Assembly: GCF_024168485.1 (NCBI RefSeq)
Contig: NZ_JALJVY010000001.1
Coordinates: forward strand, 62,001-126,000
Origin: Sphingobium sp. OAS761
GTDB lineage: Bacteria; Pseudomonadota; Alphaproteobacteria; Sphingomonadales; Sphingomonadaceae
DNA: 64,000 bases
Direction of reading: 5' to 3'
The notes beneath the pieces were generated by a model. It made no database searches. It saw only the letters and a program-made list of their open reading frames with translations, and was not told the origin of the DNA. The position numbers and the translations under genes are program-made. Shown here piece by piece: positions 24,156 through 32,884 of the stretch. Each line of letters begins with the position of its first letter. Position 1 is the stretch's first letter.

Positions 24156-25293
24156 CGCCGTTTCCGAACAGTCTGTCGACACCGAAGCCGATACCGAAAA
24201 GCGGCAGGCCACGCGCAAGAAATGGCTTTCCCGGCTGGCGCTGGCGGTGATCGTGCTGGGCCTGATCTACGGCGCCTGGTACCTGCTGGTCGGGCGCAAC
24301 CATGTCGGCACCGACAATGCCTATGTGAACGCCGAAATGGCGCAGGTGACGCCCCTGCTTTCGGCCCAGGCGATCGAGGTGCTGGTCAGCGACACGCAGG
24401 CGGTCAAGAAGGGCGACATCCTCGTGAAGCTCGATCCGACCAATGCGCGGATCGCGGTCGCCCAGGCGGAAGCGGACCTGGCCGAGGCACGGCGCCGGTT
24501 CCGCCAGACGGCGGCGACCAGCAATGCCCTGGCCGCGCAGGTGGATGCGCGCGGCGCCGATATCGTGCAGGCCCGCGCACAGCTGGCGACCGCGCGTGCC
24601 GAATATGAAAAGGCGCGGGTCGATCTGCAACGGCGCCAGGCGCTGGTGGACGACGGCGCGGTATCGGGCGACGAGGTGACGGCCGCCCGCCAGGCCTTCT
24701 CCGCCGCGCGTGCCGCGCTGGATATGGCCGATGCCGGTGTGAAGACGGCGCAGGCGACGCGCAGCGCGGCCTCGGGCCAACTTGCGGCCAATGACGCGCT
24801 GGTCCGGGGGTCGACCGTCGAAACCGACCCGGCCGTCATGGCGGCCAAGGCCAGGCTCGAATCCGCCCGGCTCGACGTCGAACGCACCGTCATTCGCGCG
24901 CCCATCGACGGGATCGTCAGCAAGCGGCAGGTGCAGGTGGGCCAGCGTGTCGCCCAGGGCAATCCGATCATGAACATCGTCCCTGTGGCGCAACTCTATG
25001 TCGATGCCAATTTCAAGGAGCGCCAGCTGCGCCGGGTGAAAATCGGCATGCCGGCGAAGGTGACGTCCGACCTGTACGGTGGCGATGTCGTCTATCATGG
25101 CAAGGTGGTCGGATTTTCCGGCGGCACCGGGTCTTCGATGGCGCTCATTCCTGCGCAGAACGCCACCGGCAACTGGATAAAGGTGGTGCAGCGCCTGCCC
25201 CTGCGCATCGAACTGGACCCGAAGGAACTGGCTGCCCATCCCTTGCGCGTGGGCCTGTCGATGGACGTCGATATCGACCTTTCGGGCGAATAG
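24148..25293 (+). CDS. EmrA-like membrane fusion protein (HlyD family)
   Basis: A 381-residue periplasmic adaptor: short cytoplasmic N-terminus, one membrane segment (LALAVIVLGLIYGAWYLLV, about residues 30-48), then GTDNAYVNAEMAQVTPLLSAQAIEVLVSDTQAVKKGDILVKLDP, the biotinyl-lipoyl half. A long alpha-hairpin rich in Ala/Arg follows, then the second lipoyl half (TVIRAPIDGIVSKRQVQVGQRVAQGNPIMNIVP). It links the EmrB transporter to the OprM-type channel. The stretch NFKERQLRRVKIGMPAKV is typical of the EmrA type. Part of a TetR-controlled operon. Confidence 0.91.
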   Translation: MADAVSEQSVDTEADTEKRQATRKKWLSRLALAVIVLGLIYGAWYLLVGRNHVGTDNAYVNAEMAQVTPLLSAQAIEVLVSDTQAVKKGDILVKLDPTNARIAVAQAEADLAEARRRFRQTAATSNALAAQVDARGADIVQARAQLATARAEYEKARVDLQRRQALVDDGAVSGDEVTAARQAFSAARAALDMADAGVKTAQATRSAASGQLAANDALVRGSTVETDPAVMAAKARLESARLDVERTVIRAPIDGIVSKRQVQVGQRVAQGNPIMNIVPVAQLYVDANFKERQLRRVKIGMPAKVTSDLYGGDVVYHGKVVGFSGGTGSSMALIPAQNATGNWIKVVQRLPLRIELDPKELAAHPLRVGLSMDVDIDLSGE

Positions 25294-25306
25294 GAACAGC
25301 CGGGCG

Positions 25307-26836
25307 ATGAGCGAAGAGGAAGAGATTTTCGGGCGGCTCTCGCCCCGGACGCGGACGCTGGCCGGCGTCATATTGGCCATGAGCAATTTCATGGTGGTGC
25401 TCGACCTGACCATCGCCAACGTGTCGGTGCCCCATATCGCCGGGAACCTGGGTATATCGCCCGATCAGGGGACGTGGATCATCACATCCTATGCGGTGGC
25501 GGAGGCGATCTGCGTGCCGCTGACCGGCTGGCTGGCCCAGCGGTTCGGCGTGGTGCGCATGTTCACCCTCGCGATGATGGGTTTCGGCCTGTTTTCCGTC
25601 ATGTGCGGCATGTCCATGTCGCTGGGCATGATCGTCGCCGCGCGCATCGGCCAGGGCCTGTGCGGCGGGCCGATCATGCCGATGTCGCAGACCCTCCTGA
25701 TGCGCATCTTCCCCCCCGAAATGCGGCCGCGCGCCATGGGCCTGTGGGCGATGACGACGCTGCTGGGGCCGGCCATGGGGCCTATCATCGGCGGCTATAT
25801 CAGCGACAATTGGAGCTGGCACTGGATCTTCTTCATCAACGTGCCGATCGCGGTGCTCTGCATCGTCTTCACCCAGGCGCTGTTGCGCGTGGTGGAAACC
25901 GAAACCGCCCGGGTGCCGATCGACAAGGTCGGGCTCGCGCTGCTGGTCTTCTGGATCGGCTGTCTTCAGATCATGCTGGATATCGGCCGCGATCATGACT
26001 GGTTCGCCGACCCGCTGGTCGCCACGCTTGCCGTGCTGGCGGCGATCGGTTTCCTGGTGTTCATCATCTGGGAACTGACCGAGGAGCACCCGGTGGTGGA
26101 CCTGCGCGTGTTCCGCCATGTGGGCTTTTCGTCCGGCGTGTTTACGCTCGCGCTCACCTTCGGCGCCTATTTCTCCAGCATCGTCGTCATTCCGCAATGG
26201 TTGCAGACGTCGATGGGCTATACCGCGACATGGGCGGGCATCGTGACTGCCTTTACCGCCTCGGCGGCGCTTTTCACGGCGCCCATCGCCGCCCGGCTGA
26301 TGACCCGGGTGGATGCGCGAATCCTGATTTCAAGCGCGGTGTTCTGGCTTGCCTGCATGACGCTGTGGCGTGCCCACTGGACCAGCGGCGCCGATTTCGG
26401 TGCCCTGGCCCTGCCGCAGTTCATCCAGGGATTCGCGATGCCCTTCTTCATCATTCCGCTGACCACCCTGACCCTGGGGTCCGTGCTGCCCAGCGAGACC
26501 GCGTCGGCGGCGGGCCTCCAGAATTTTCTGCGCACGATGGCCATCGCCATCGCGACGTCGCTTGTCCTGACCGGATGGGGCGATGCCCAGCGCGTGGCGC
26601 GCAACGAAATCGTCGGTGCGCTGCAACCCGACGATGCGCAGCGCACGCTGCAATCCATGGGCATGGGTGCGGGCCAGGTACGACAGGTGATTTCCAACAT
26701 CGTGGAAGGCGAAAGCACGGCGGTCGCGGTGGATTATGTGTTCTTCATTTCCGCTATCGTGATGTTCGTCGCCGCCATGCTGGTCTGGCTGGCGCCCCGT
26801 CCCAGGGCCGATGTCGATACATCGGCGGCGCATTGA
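25307..26836 (+). CDS. EmrB/QacA-type DHA2 multidrug transporter
   Basis: A 509-residue major facilitator of the 14-helix DHA2 type. The conserved motifs are present: LDLTIANVSVPHIAGNLGISPDQGTWIITSYAVAEAICVPLTGWLAQRFG (motifs C and D-like), and GPIIGGYISDNWSWHWIFFINVPI. Proton-coupled drug or fatty-acid export with the adjacent adaptor and outer channel is expected, as in EmrAB-TolC. The start follows the adaptor stop by 13 bases. The exported compound is unknown. The gene ends 6 bases before the convergent ABC-F stop. Confidence 0.92.
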   Translation: MSEEEEIFGRLSPRTRTLAGVILAMSNFMVVLDLTIANVSVPHIAGNLGISPDQGTWIITSYAVAEAICVPLTGWLAQRFGVVRMFTLAMMGFGLFSVMCGMSMSLGMIVAARIGQGLCGGPIMPMSQTLLMRIFPPEMRPRAMGLWAMTTLLGPAMGPIIGGYISDNWSWHWIFFINVPIAVLCIVFTQALLRVVETETARVPIDKVGLALLVFWIGCLQIMLDIGRDHDWFADPLVATLAVLAAIGFLVFIIWELTEEHPVVDLRVFRHVGFSSGVFTLALTFGAYFSSIVVIPQWLQTSMGYTATWAGIVTAFTASAALFTAPIAARLMTRVDARILISSAVFWLACMTLWRAHWTSGADFGALALPQFIQGFAMPFFIIPLTTLTLGSVLPSETASAAGLQNFLRTMAIAIATSLVLTGWGDAQRVARNEIVGALQPDDAQRTLQSMGMGAGQVRQVISNIVEGESTAVAVDYVFFISAIVMFVAAMLVWLAPRPRADVDTSAAH

Positions 26837-26842
26837 CCGGGG

Positions 26843-28417
26843 TCATCGCGGCAACGCCACGCGCCGGTCGATGCCGATCGCGTCCAGGAATGCCGCATCG
26901 TGGCTGACCACGATCATCGCGCCGTCATAGGCGGCCAGCGCCCGTTCGACGGCATCGATGGACTCCAGGTCCAGATGGTTGGTCGGCTCGTCCAGCAGCA
27001 ATAGCGGCGGCAGTACCTCGCCGCCCAGCACGCAGGCCAGCGCCGCGCGCATCTTCTGCCCGCCGCTCAGCGCGGCGACCCGTTGCAGCGCCAGATCGGC
27101 GCGGAACCGGAACCGGGCCAGTGCGGCATGCACCGCATTGCGGGTCGAACCGGGTTGCAGCCGGGCGAAATTTTCGGCGATGCTCGCATCCCCGTCCAGC
27201 ACCCCGGCATCCTGATCCAGCAGGGCGCAGCCCACCGGTCGGTGGGCGCGGCCGGCCAGCGGCTCGATGCGTCCGGCGATCAGATGCAGCAGCGTCGACT
27301 TGCCCGCCCCGTTCGCGCCGGTGATCGCGATCCGCTCCGGCCCGGTGACGGTCAGGTTCAGGTCGCGCAGCACCGGCGCTGCGGGATCGTGGCCCGCCGT
27401 CACATGCTCCAGCGCCAGCAGCCTGCGGTTCGACGGCACCTGCGCGGACGGCAGCGTCACTGTCAGCGGCGCCAGTATCTCCACCTTCGAACGGGCTTCC
27501 GCCACGGCGTCCTGCGCCTGCGCCCGTTGCTGGTCGGCGCGCCGCGCGGCATCGCCGCCCGATCGCTCGGCTTGCTCGCGCCGCTTGCCGATCAGGATGC
27601 GCGGCATCCCGCCGCGTCCCGCTTGCCGGGCGCCGGCCCCGTCGCGCCGCTGCTTGCGCTCCGTCGCCGTCTGCATCCTGCGGGTCAGGTCCGCCACCTC
27701 CCGCTCGGCATGGTCGATCTGGTGCCGCGCGGCGGCCAGTTCCACATCCTTGCGCGCGCGATAGGCGGACCAATTGCCGCCATAACGGGCAAGGCCCGGC
27801 GTGGTCAGCTCGGCTATCGCATCCATGGTTTCCAGCAGGTCGCGGTCGTGGCTCACGACGATGGCGCCACCGCGCCAGCGGGCCAGCAGCGCGACCAGCG
27901 CCGCCCGGCCTTCGGCGTCCAGATGGTTGGTCGGCTCGTCCAGCAACAGCCAGTCCGGTTCGGCGAAGACGGCGGCGGCGAGCGCCGCGCGGGTGCGCTC
28001 GCCGCCCGACAGGGCGCGCAGCGGTGTCGCCGCATCCTGCGCCAGCCCGACCTCCGCCAGCGCGTCGGCGATGCGCTGCGGCAGCGTCCAGTCGCACCGG
28101 TCCAGCTCGTCCATCGACGCCGCGCCCGACTCGGCCTTGTCGATCAGCGCCAGCGCGTCGCCCGCGTTGAACAGGTCGGCGATGCTGCCGTCGATGTCGG
28201 GCGTCTGCCGCAGCGTGGCGAAGGACCCGCCGACATGGACAGACCCCGCGGACGGGCGCCGTTCGCCGGCGATCAGCGCGATCAGGGTCGACTTTCCGAC
28301 GCCGTTGCCGCCGATCAGGCCGACGCGCTCGGACGTGAAGCGGAAATCCAGGCCGGTAAGGACGGGCTTGCCGTCAGGCGTGGACCAGCACAGGTTGGAC
28401 AGGGAAATTGCGGACAT
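26843..28417 (-). CDS. ABC-F family ATPase
   Basis: A 524-residue cytosolic protein with two ABC domains and no membrane part. The first Walker A is GGNGVGKST (residues 36-44) and its signature LSGGERTR. The second is GANGAGKST, with LSGGQKMR; both switch regions read [11 protein letters not shown]. The linker is a charged helix ([18 protein letters not shown]). ABC-F proteins act at the ribosome and relieve stalling or give antibiotic protection; which subtype this is cannot be said. There is no good ribosome-binding site at ATG 28417, and a short ORF with one overlaps the start from upstream. It is convergent with the efflux operon. Confidence 0.9.
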   Translation of the reverse strand: MSAISLSNLCWSTPDGKPVLTGLDFRFTSERVGLIGGNGVGKSTLIALIAGERRPSAGSVHVGGSFATLRQTPDIDGSIADLFNAGDALALIDKAESGAASMDELDRCDWTLPQRIADALAEVGLAQDAATPLRALSGGERTRAALAAAVFAEPDWLLLDEPTNHLDAEGRAALVALLARWRGGAIVVSHDRDLLETMDAIAELTTPGLARYGGNWSAYRARKDVELAAARHQIDHAEREVADLTRRMQTATERKQRRDGAGARQAGRGGMPRILIGKRREQAERSGGDAARRADQQRAQAQDAVAEARSKVEILAPLTVTLPSAQVPSNRRLLALEHVTAGHDPAAPVLRDLNLTVTGPERIAITGANGAGKSTLLHLIAGRIEPLAGRAHRPVGCALLDQDAGVLDGDASIAENFARLQPGSTRNAVHAALARFRFRADLALQRVAALSGGQKMRAALACVLGGEVLPPLLLLDEPTNHLDLESIDAVERALAAYDGAMIVVSHDAAFLDAIGIDRRVALPR

Positions 28418-28475
28418 AAACAGGGACTTTCGTGAAGGCAGAGCGAAGGGGCTGTGCGATCATCATCTTGTCCAT
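28374..28475 (-). CDS. Possible 33-residue leader peptide of the ABC-F gene
   Basis: A short frame starting at ATG 28475, preceded by AAAGGACAACCGAC, a good ribosome-binding site. It encodes [20 protein letters not shown] and ends, in another frame, 44 bases inside the ABC-F gene. The ABC-F start itself has no clear ribosome-binding site. Short upstream ORFs that couple antibiotic-stalled ribosomes to expression are known for several ABC-F resistance genes, so this could be such a leader. It may also be chance; no homology evidence is available. Confidence 0.4.
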   Translation of the reverse strand: MDKMMIAQPLRSAFTKVPVYVRNFPVQPVLVHA

Positions 28476-28522
28476 GTCGGTTGTCCTTTCGGTTGGGCGC
28501 GCCGTTCATCCGGTGGTCCGGT

Positions 28523-28569
28523 TCTAACATTCGATACCGTTCGAGGCCAGGTCTCGCCCGAATGCCGGA
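28523..28569. repeat. Dispersed palindromic repeat, family A copy 1
   Basis: Contains CATTCGATACCGTTCGAGGC and ends in a near-mirror CGCCCGAATG. Over the first 40 bases it matches 35 positions of the copy at 55031-55078. Confidence 0.6.
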
Positions 28570-28615
28570 ATCTCCTCGGACCACTGGAAATATGGGATCC
28601 CAGTGGATTTCACGA

Positions 28616-28678
28616 TTTTGACATTGGCGGACCCATGCGTGCCGACAGGGGACGCAAATGTCAAAATCAGTCTACTAG
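28616..28678. repeat. Dispersed repeat, family B copy 1
   Basis: Sits in a perfect 12-base inverted repeat (GATTTTGACATT at 28614-28625, AATGTCAAAATC at 28657-28668). It aligns with the copy at 39807-39869 through TGACA, GACCCAT, GCCG, CAAAATCA and the closing ACTAG. Confidence 0.6.
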
Positions 28679-29093
28679 AGCGCGGGGACAAATTAGCTAC
28701 CGTTGTTGGATGACCGGGATGGGTGGGGAGCCGACGTCTGCATCTGGGACTTTGCGGTCATTCCAGCGCCCGTCAGCGAATGACGGGTTTCGAATAAACC
28801 GGTCGTTTGCGAGCGATCGGATGGCGACAAATGCACGACGACGGCTGATCGCCTGTTCGTTCCACAGATTCCTGAAGTGCTCGCCCGGGATCAACCGCCC
28901 AAGGCACTCCACCTTCAGGACGACGCAAGACGGTGCCGGCTAGGGAGTGTCCGAGTCTTTCGGGAGATGGCGCGGGGTCGGGCCGTCGCGAAGGGGGTGG
29001 ACGTCCGGCCGCTAGCAAATGAGCATGCCAAAGGGCGCGATAGCGTGTAGGCTTCTGCTCATGGCGGTCGGTTGAGATCAACAGGGGGACAAT
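28679..29093. other. Long gap before the Trypco2 gene with no convincing gene
   Basis: About 400 bases without a recognisable gene on either strand. The frames across it are short and show no family pattern. The last 20 bases hold the AGGGGGA ribosome-binding site of the Trypco2 gene. A GGGAGTGTCCGAGTC stretch near 28944 could be an old element end, but no matching partner was found. Confidence 0.5.
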
Positions 29094-29396
29094 ATGCAGG
29101 TGAGCTTGGCGGAGGCTATTAAGCAGCTCCGAGACGAACTTCGCGAATCAGTTCTCGAAGCCCAGGGCCAGGACATCTTGTTCACCCCCAAGGAAATAGA
29201 GGTCGAACTCGCGATCACCTTCGGAGCGGAGGTTAAAGCGGGCGGCAGCGTAAAACTCTTCGCCTTTCTGGATGTGTCCTCCGAAATCAAAGCGAGTGAT
29301 TCCCACCAGCATAAAATCAAGCTTAAACTTGATGTGACGGATGGAGCCGGTAATCCCATCAAGGTCAGTTCATTGGTGTTGCCAAAGGGCGTATGA
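29094..29396 (+). CDS. Trypco2-family (trypsin-co-occurring domain 2) protein
   Basis: A 100-residue protein consisting of the Trypco2 pattern: LAEAIKQLRDELRESVLEAQGQDILFTPKEIEVELAITFG, then KLFAFLDVSSEIKASDSHQHKIKLKLDV. This small domain is known from comparative genomics of bacterial conflict systems, where it sits beside trypsin-like proteases. AGGGGGA precedes the ATG, and the stop overlaps the next start (ATGA). It probably binds or regulates the protease encoded next. Base composition is visibly more AT-rich than the metabolic genes around, which suggests acquisition by transfer. Confidence 0.85.
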   Translation: MQVSLAEAIKQLRDELRESVLEAQGQDILFTPKEIEVELAITFGAEVKAGGSVKLFAFLDVSSEIKASDSHQHKIKLKLDVTDGAGNPIKVSSLVLPKGV

Positions 29397-32170
29397 CACA
29401 GATGCCGTTGACGTCAGGTGCGTTCGTCGCCGATGTGGCGGCGATCTACTTTGATGATGGGCAAACAAGCGCCTTTGGAAGCGGCAGGCTGATAGCGCCC
29501 GGTCTGATTCTCACCGCGGCCCATGTTGTGGAGGCGCCAAGTGGAGCGCCTAGGGCGGCCGGATGGAAAGTACGAATCGTCGGCGATCGGTCGTCAAATG
29601 GCGCATGGTCGGGTCCTCCTACGGATGCGGTCGTGGTGTGGCGAACGCCGGAAGGAGCGGTCGGGCCCGATATCGCCCTGCTCAAGCTGGAGACCGCTAC
29701 AAGGCAACCCCTGTTGAGCCCATATTTCTGTGATTATGATCTTCTTGCGCCCCTGGAAGCGGTGCCTGCGACAGGTTTTCCTCAAGCCCGTTGGGACAGC
29801 GGTGGAACGCTGAAAGACTATACGATCCATGGGGGACTGACGCTCTCAGAGCAGGGCGGTTCGTTCGATTGGGCCATCTCTGCGGCGAACAAGCCCGATG
29901 ATCGCAAACTGTGGAAGGGGATGTCCGGCGCTGTCCTGGCGTATCCCCGTGTCGAAGGTAATGCCCTGAGCGTTCTCGGCGTAGTCGAGGAAATACCGGC
30001 GCATTTCTCCGATGGCCTGCTGCGCGTCGCGCCCATCGGCGCTGCCTTTCGCGACGAGCGTTTCAGCGCCCTCGTCGGCGCTGCCCTTGGATATGCGCCA
30101 AAACTCCATGATTCAGCCTTTGTACGTGGCGCTTTCAGCGTTGATCGCGAACGGGAAGCGCCATCATTCGATGCGCCTGTTTCGTTCGAGCCGCGCGTTC
30201 CCGGGCATTACAAGGACCGCGTGGACGAACTGGAACAGGCCTATTCCAAAGTGACATCGCTCCGATGGTGTGGGATCTACGGAGTGAGCGGCTCCGGAAA
30301 AAGCTCAACCGCAGCCAGACTGGCCCAGAGGCTGCGCAGCGAGCGACTGCAGAGGGTGTTCTGGATCCCGGTGGGCGCCGGTGCCGAAGCCAGCGTCATC
30401 CTCGAATATATTGCGGCAACAGGCGGGAGCACGGTTCGGGCGATCAGCGATCCTAGCGCGAAAGCCGCCCGGCTGCGCGGCGTGACGCATGAGTTGGGCG
30501 CCGTTTTCATCTTCGACGATGTGCAGTCAGCGGACCTGCTGGAAATGCTTCTCTCGGCAATCGGCGAAGGCAATGCCGTGGTCGTGACGGCGCAGCAGGA
30601 ATGGGGGGCTATTTCCGTAAGGTATGGGGTACATCCCATATTCCTGGACGGATTGCCGACAGATGCCGCCGTCGAGATGCTGGACGAAATCCTCGCCTCG
30701 TCGGACACAGCTCCTGATTTTGGCGATCTTGAGCTCCTGACGCGAGAACTGGGAAATCATCCGCTCGCTATCGAGATCATCGCAGCGGAACTGAGCTACG
30801 ACTGGACGGGAACACTGACGGAGTTCATCGAGGCGATGGGCCAGGCAAGCACGGACGATCAGGACCCGTTCGAGCGCCTGCGGATGTCGATCATTGCCGG
30901 CGTCGAGAGAATTGGTCCCAAGAGCCTCGATGGCTTCGGGGTGTTCGGGCTTTTCACAAGTGCCTCTGTCGACCGCCGGGCTGTCGTCCGCATCTGCGAC
31001 GTCGCGTTAGGTACGGATAGCCAGAGGTTTCTGAAGGAACTGCGAAGACGGGGAATGGTCAAGACCATGCCGAACGATCGGCTGGCTCTCCATCCGTTCA
31101 TCGTAAATGTCGCCCGATATCTGCTCAGACGCGATCTGAATCGCTCCGACTCCCGATATTTCGACCTCGTCACCTCCTACCTCAATCATTATCGGCAGCG
31201 GCTGCGCGAGGACGGGGGGTATGAATGGAACCTCGCCCGTTATCACCACCTGCTAGGCGAGGAGAGCGAGGTCATCGCGGCGATCGACGTTGCGTTCGGA
31301 CTCTGGGTCGAGCGGGACGACGATCAGTTTGGCGCCGTCTGCGTAGAAATGACGTTCCTCATCTCCTGGTATCTGAACTGGCGAGGGTTGTGGGACGCCA
31401 GAATAAGGCTGTGCCGACAGATCACCGATCTCGCGGAACAGGGCCGCAAGGCGCGCTTCTTCTCCGCACGCAGGGGCGAGGTCGGCAATCTCTATGTTGA
31501 TCGCGGATGGATGCACCTGCGCCGAAACGAACTCGCACTCGCCGGCGAGTGCGTGGCGGGCGGACTCGCCTGGCTTGAAGGTAATGGGGATATTATTTTC
31601 GCGAAGGAGCTGTCCGGCCAAGTCAGCTTTCTCACCGGTGAATATAATGAGGCCGAACGGGTATTTTCGCAGCTTGTCCATTCGGTGCGCAAGCATACCC
31701 GGTCCTGGTTCGTCTTCTCCTACCGGCTTTTCGACGTTTGCATGAGCCAGGGACGAGAGCAAGACGCAGATGCCATCCTAGATAACCTGATTACCAATCA
31801 GGATAACCCGAAGCTCGTTCGCAACGAAATTTTCTCAGATATCAGAGGGCGAATTCTCTTCCGCAAAGGCATGCGCGAGGTCGCCACGCGGAGAACGACG
31901 GAGGCGCTTCAGTCGTTCGAGGAGGCTGACCGGAATTTCAGCGAGTCCCGGATTGTTACGCCTGAACGGGTTTCCGCCCTGATTCAAATGGCCGGAATCC
32001 TGCTTGCCCGGGGCGATCGGATTGCTTCCTCCACGGCTCTCGAAGCTGCGCACGACATTGCTGTCGCGATCGGCGATGCGGAGATGCTGATAGCCATCGG
32101 CAATCTGTCATCCGGAATAACGGAGATGGGCGGCATCCCAACAGGCACCGGGAAAAGATATAGCGTGTGA
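29393..32170 (+). CDS. Trypsin-like protease fused to STAND NTPase and TPR repeats
   Basis: A 925-residue multidomain protein. Residues 1-230 are a trypsin-like protease with an intact triad by eye: H44 in ILTAAHVV, D93 in VGPDIALL and S178 in KGMSGAVL. Residues 270-560 form a STAND/NB-ARC-type ATPase with Walker A GVSGSGKSS (297-305) and Walker B VFIFDDVQ (about 371-378), then a helical domain. From about 620 to the end are TPR-like repeats (LRRNELALAGECVAGGLAWLE, GEYNEAERVFSQLV). This is the layout of bacterial NLR-like conflict proteins: repeats sense a trigger, the ATPase oligomerises, and the protease is released. The trigger is unknown. Confidence 0.88.
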   Translation: MTQMPLTSGAFVADVAAIYFDDGQTSAFGSGRLIAPGLILTAAHVVEAPSGAPRAAGWKVRIVGDRSSNGAWSGPPTDAVVVWRTPEGAVGPDIALLKLETATRQPLLSPYFCDYDLLAPLEAVPATGFPQARWDSGGTLKDYTIHGGLTLSEQGGSFDWAISAANKPDDRKLWKGMSGAVLAYPRVEGNALSVLGVVEEIPAHFSDGLLRVAPIGAAFRDERFSALVGAALGYAPKLHDSAFVRGAFSVDREREAPSFDAPVSFEPRVPGHYKDRVDELEQAYSKVTSLRWCGIYGVSGSGKSSTAARLAQRLRSERLQRVFWIPVGAGAEASVILEYIAATGGSTVRAISDPSAKAARLRGVTHELGAVFIFDDVQSADLLEMLLSAIGEGNAVVVTAQQEWGAISVRYGVHPIFLDGLPTDAAVEMLDEILASSDTAPDFGDLELLTRELGNHPLAIEIIAAELSYDWTGTLTEFIEAMGQASTDDQDPFERLRMSIIAGVERIGPKSLDGFGVFGLFTSASVDRRAVVRICDVALGTDSQRFLKELRRRGMVKTMPNDRLALHPFIVNVARYLLRRDLNRSDSRYFDLVTSYLNHYRQRLREDGGYEWNLARYHHLLGEESEVIAAIDVAFGLWVERDDDQFGAVCVEMTFLISWYLNWRGLWDARIRLCRQITDLAEQGRKARFFSARRGEVGNLYVDRGWMHLRRNELALAGECVAGGLAWLEGNGDIIFAKELSGQVSFLTGEYNEAERVFSQLVHSVRKHTRSWFVFSYRLFDVCMSQGREQDADAILDNLITNQDNPKLVRNEIFSDIRGRILFRKGMREVATRRTTEALQSFEEADRNFSESRIVTPERVSALIQMAGILLARGDRIASSTALEAAHDIAVAIGDAEMLIAIGNLSSGITEMGGIPTGTGKRYSV

Positions 32171-32310
32171 GGGCCCTTTCTACTCAGCACATGGCAGTTT
32201 CCGCTAAAAACTGACGTTCACGGCGCCCGGAGTGAACGACCGGCATTGGTCGATTTCGGATGGCCTGAATTTGTCCACGCGGCCTGGGGACGGCGGCGCG
32301 CGCTGGCAAG

Positions 32311-32844
32311 TCAGGCGCGCCCGTCGAACCGCGCCAGGTCGTCGGGCCGGTTGATATTGGGCAGGTCCAGGCCCGCCATCGTCACGGTCCTTGCCCCGAC
32401 CCGCTCCAGCCAGCCCCGGATCGACCGATTATTGTCTTCCGCCAGATGCGCGTCCAGTTCCCCTGCCAGCGGTGCCGGCCACCATCCGAGCAGGGGCTGC
32501 CCGTCCAGCACCGCCGCACCGTCTCCCGCCAGCGCGGCCGGCAATCCGGCGGGATAGACCGGCATGTCGCATCCCGTGCTCAGCACGCCGGCAAAGCCGT
32601 GGTGCAGCGCATGGTGCAGCGCCGCGTTGAGCCCGCCCAGCGGTCCCATGCCGGCGCGGGGACGGTCCGCCAGCCCGCCCTGCCTGCCGCACACGACCAC
32701 GCGCGCGACGTGGGGCGCCAGAGCCGCGATGGCATGGTCGATCAGGGTGCGGCCGTCGGCCATTGGCGCGATCGCCTTGTCGCTGCCGAAGCGGGTGGAC
32801 CGTCCGCCCGCCAGCACCGCGCCCAAAATCCCCGCATCGGCCAT
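32311..32844 (-). CDS. mobA: Molybdenum cofactor guanylyltransferase
   Basis: A 177-residue MobA: ILGAVLAGGRSTRFGSDKAIAP at the N-terminus is the GTP-binding loop, followed by GPLGGLNAALHHAL and VLSTGCDMPVYPAGL. MobA adds GMP to molybdopterin, making the bis-MGD cofactor that formate dehydrogenase needs. Start at 32844 has AAGGAG upstream; the longer frame is not needed. It is divergent from the LysR regulator of the formate dehydrogenase locus and shares that promoter gap, so cofactor and enzyme synthesis may be co-regulated. Confidence 0.9.
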   Translation of the reverse strand: MADAGILGAVLAGGRSTRFGSDKAIAPMADGRTLIDHAIAALAPHVARVVVCGRQGGLADRPRAGMGPLGGLNAALHHALHHGFAGVLSTGCDMPVYPAGLPAALAGDGAAVLDGQPLLGWWPAPLAGELDAHLAEDNNRSIRGWLERVGARTVTMAGLDLPNINRPDDLARFDGRA

Positions 32845-32850
32845 GGCTTG

Positions 32851-32865
32851 ATAGCTCCTTTCTAT
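32851..32865. promoter_or_regulatory. LysR-type box between mobA and the regulator
   Basis: ATAGCTCCTTTCTAT has the ATAG-N7-CTAT pattern seen again at 33787-33801 before fdsG, and fits the T-N11-A form of LysR sites. It overlaps the mobA ribosome-binding site region. A second partly symmetric stretch, CTATAAGGCCTATAG, follows directly. Confidence 0.55.
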
Positions 32866-32884
32866 AAGGCCTATAGCAAAGGCG

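Noticed and set aside
27083-28435. 450-residue plus-strand open frame
   Set aside because: Antisense to the ABC-F gene; composition biased and no motif.
28697-29081. Short minus-strand frames in the gap before the Trypco2 gene
   Set aside because: No ribosome-binding site, no family pattern, overlapping alternatives in other frames.
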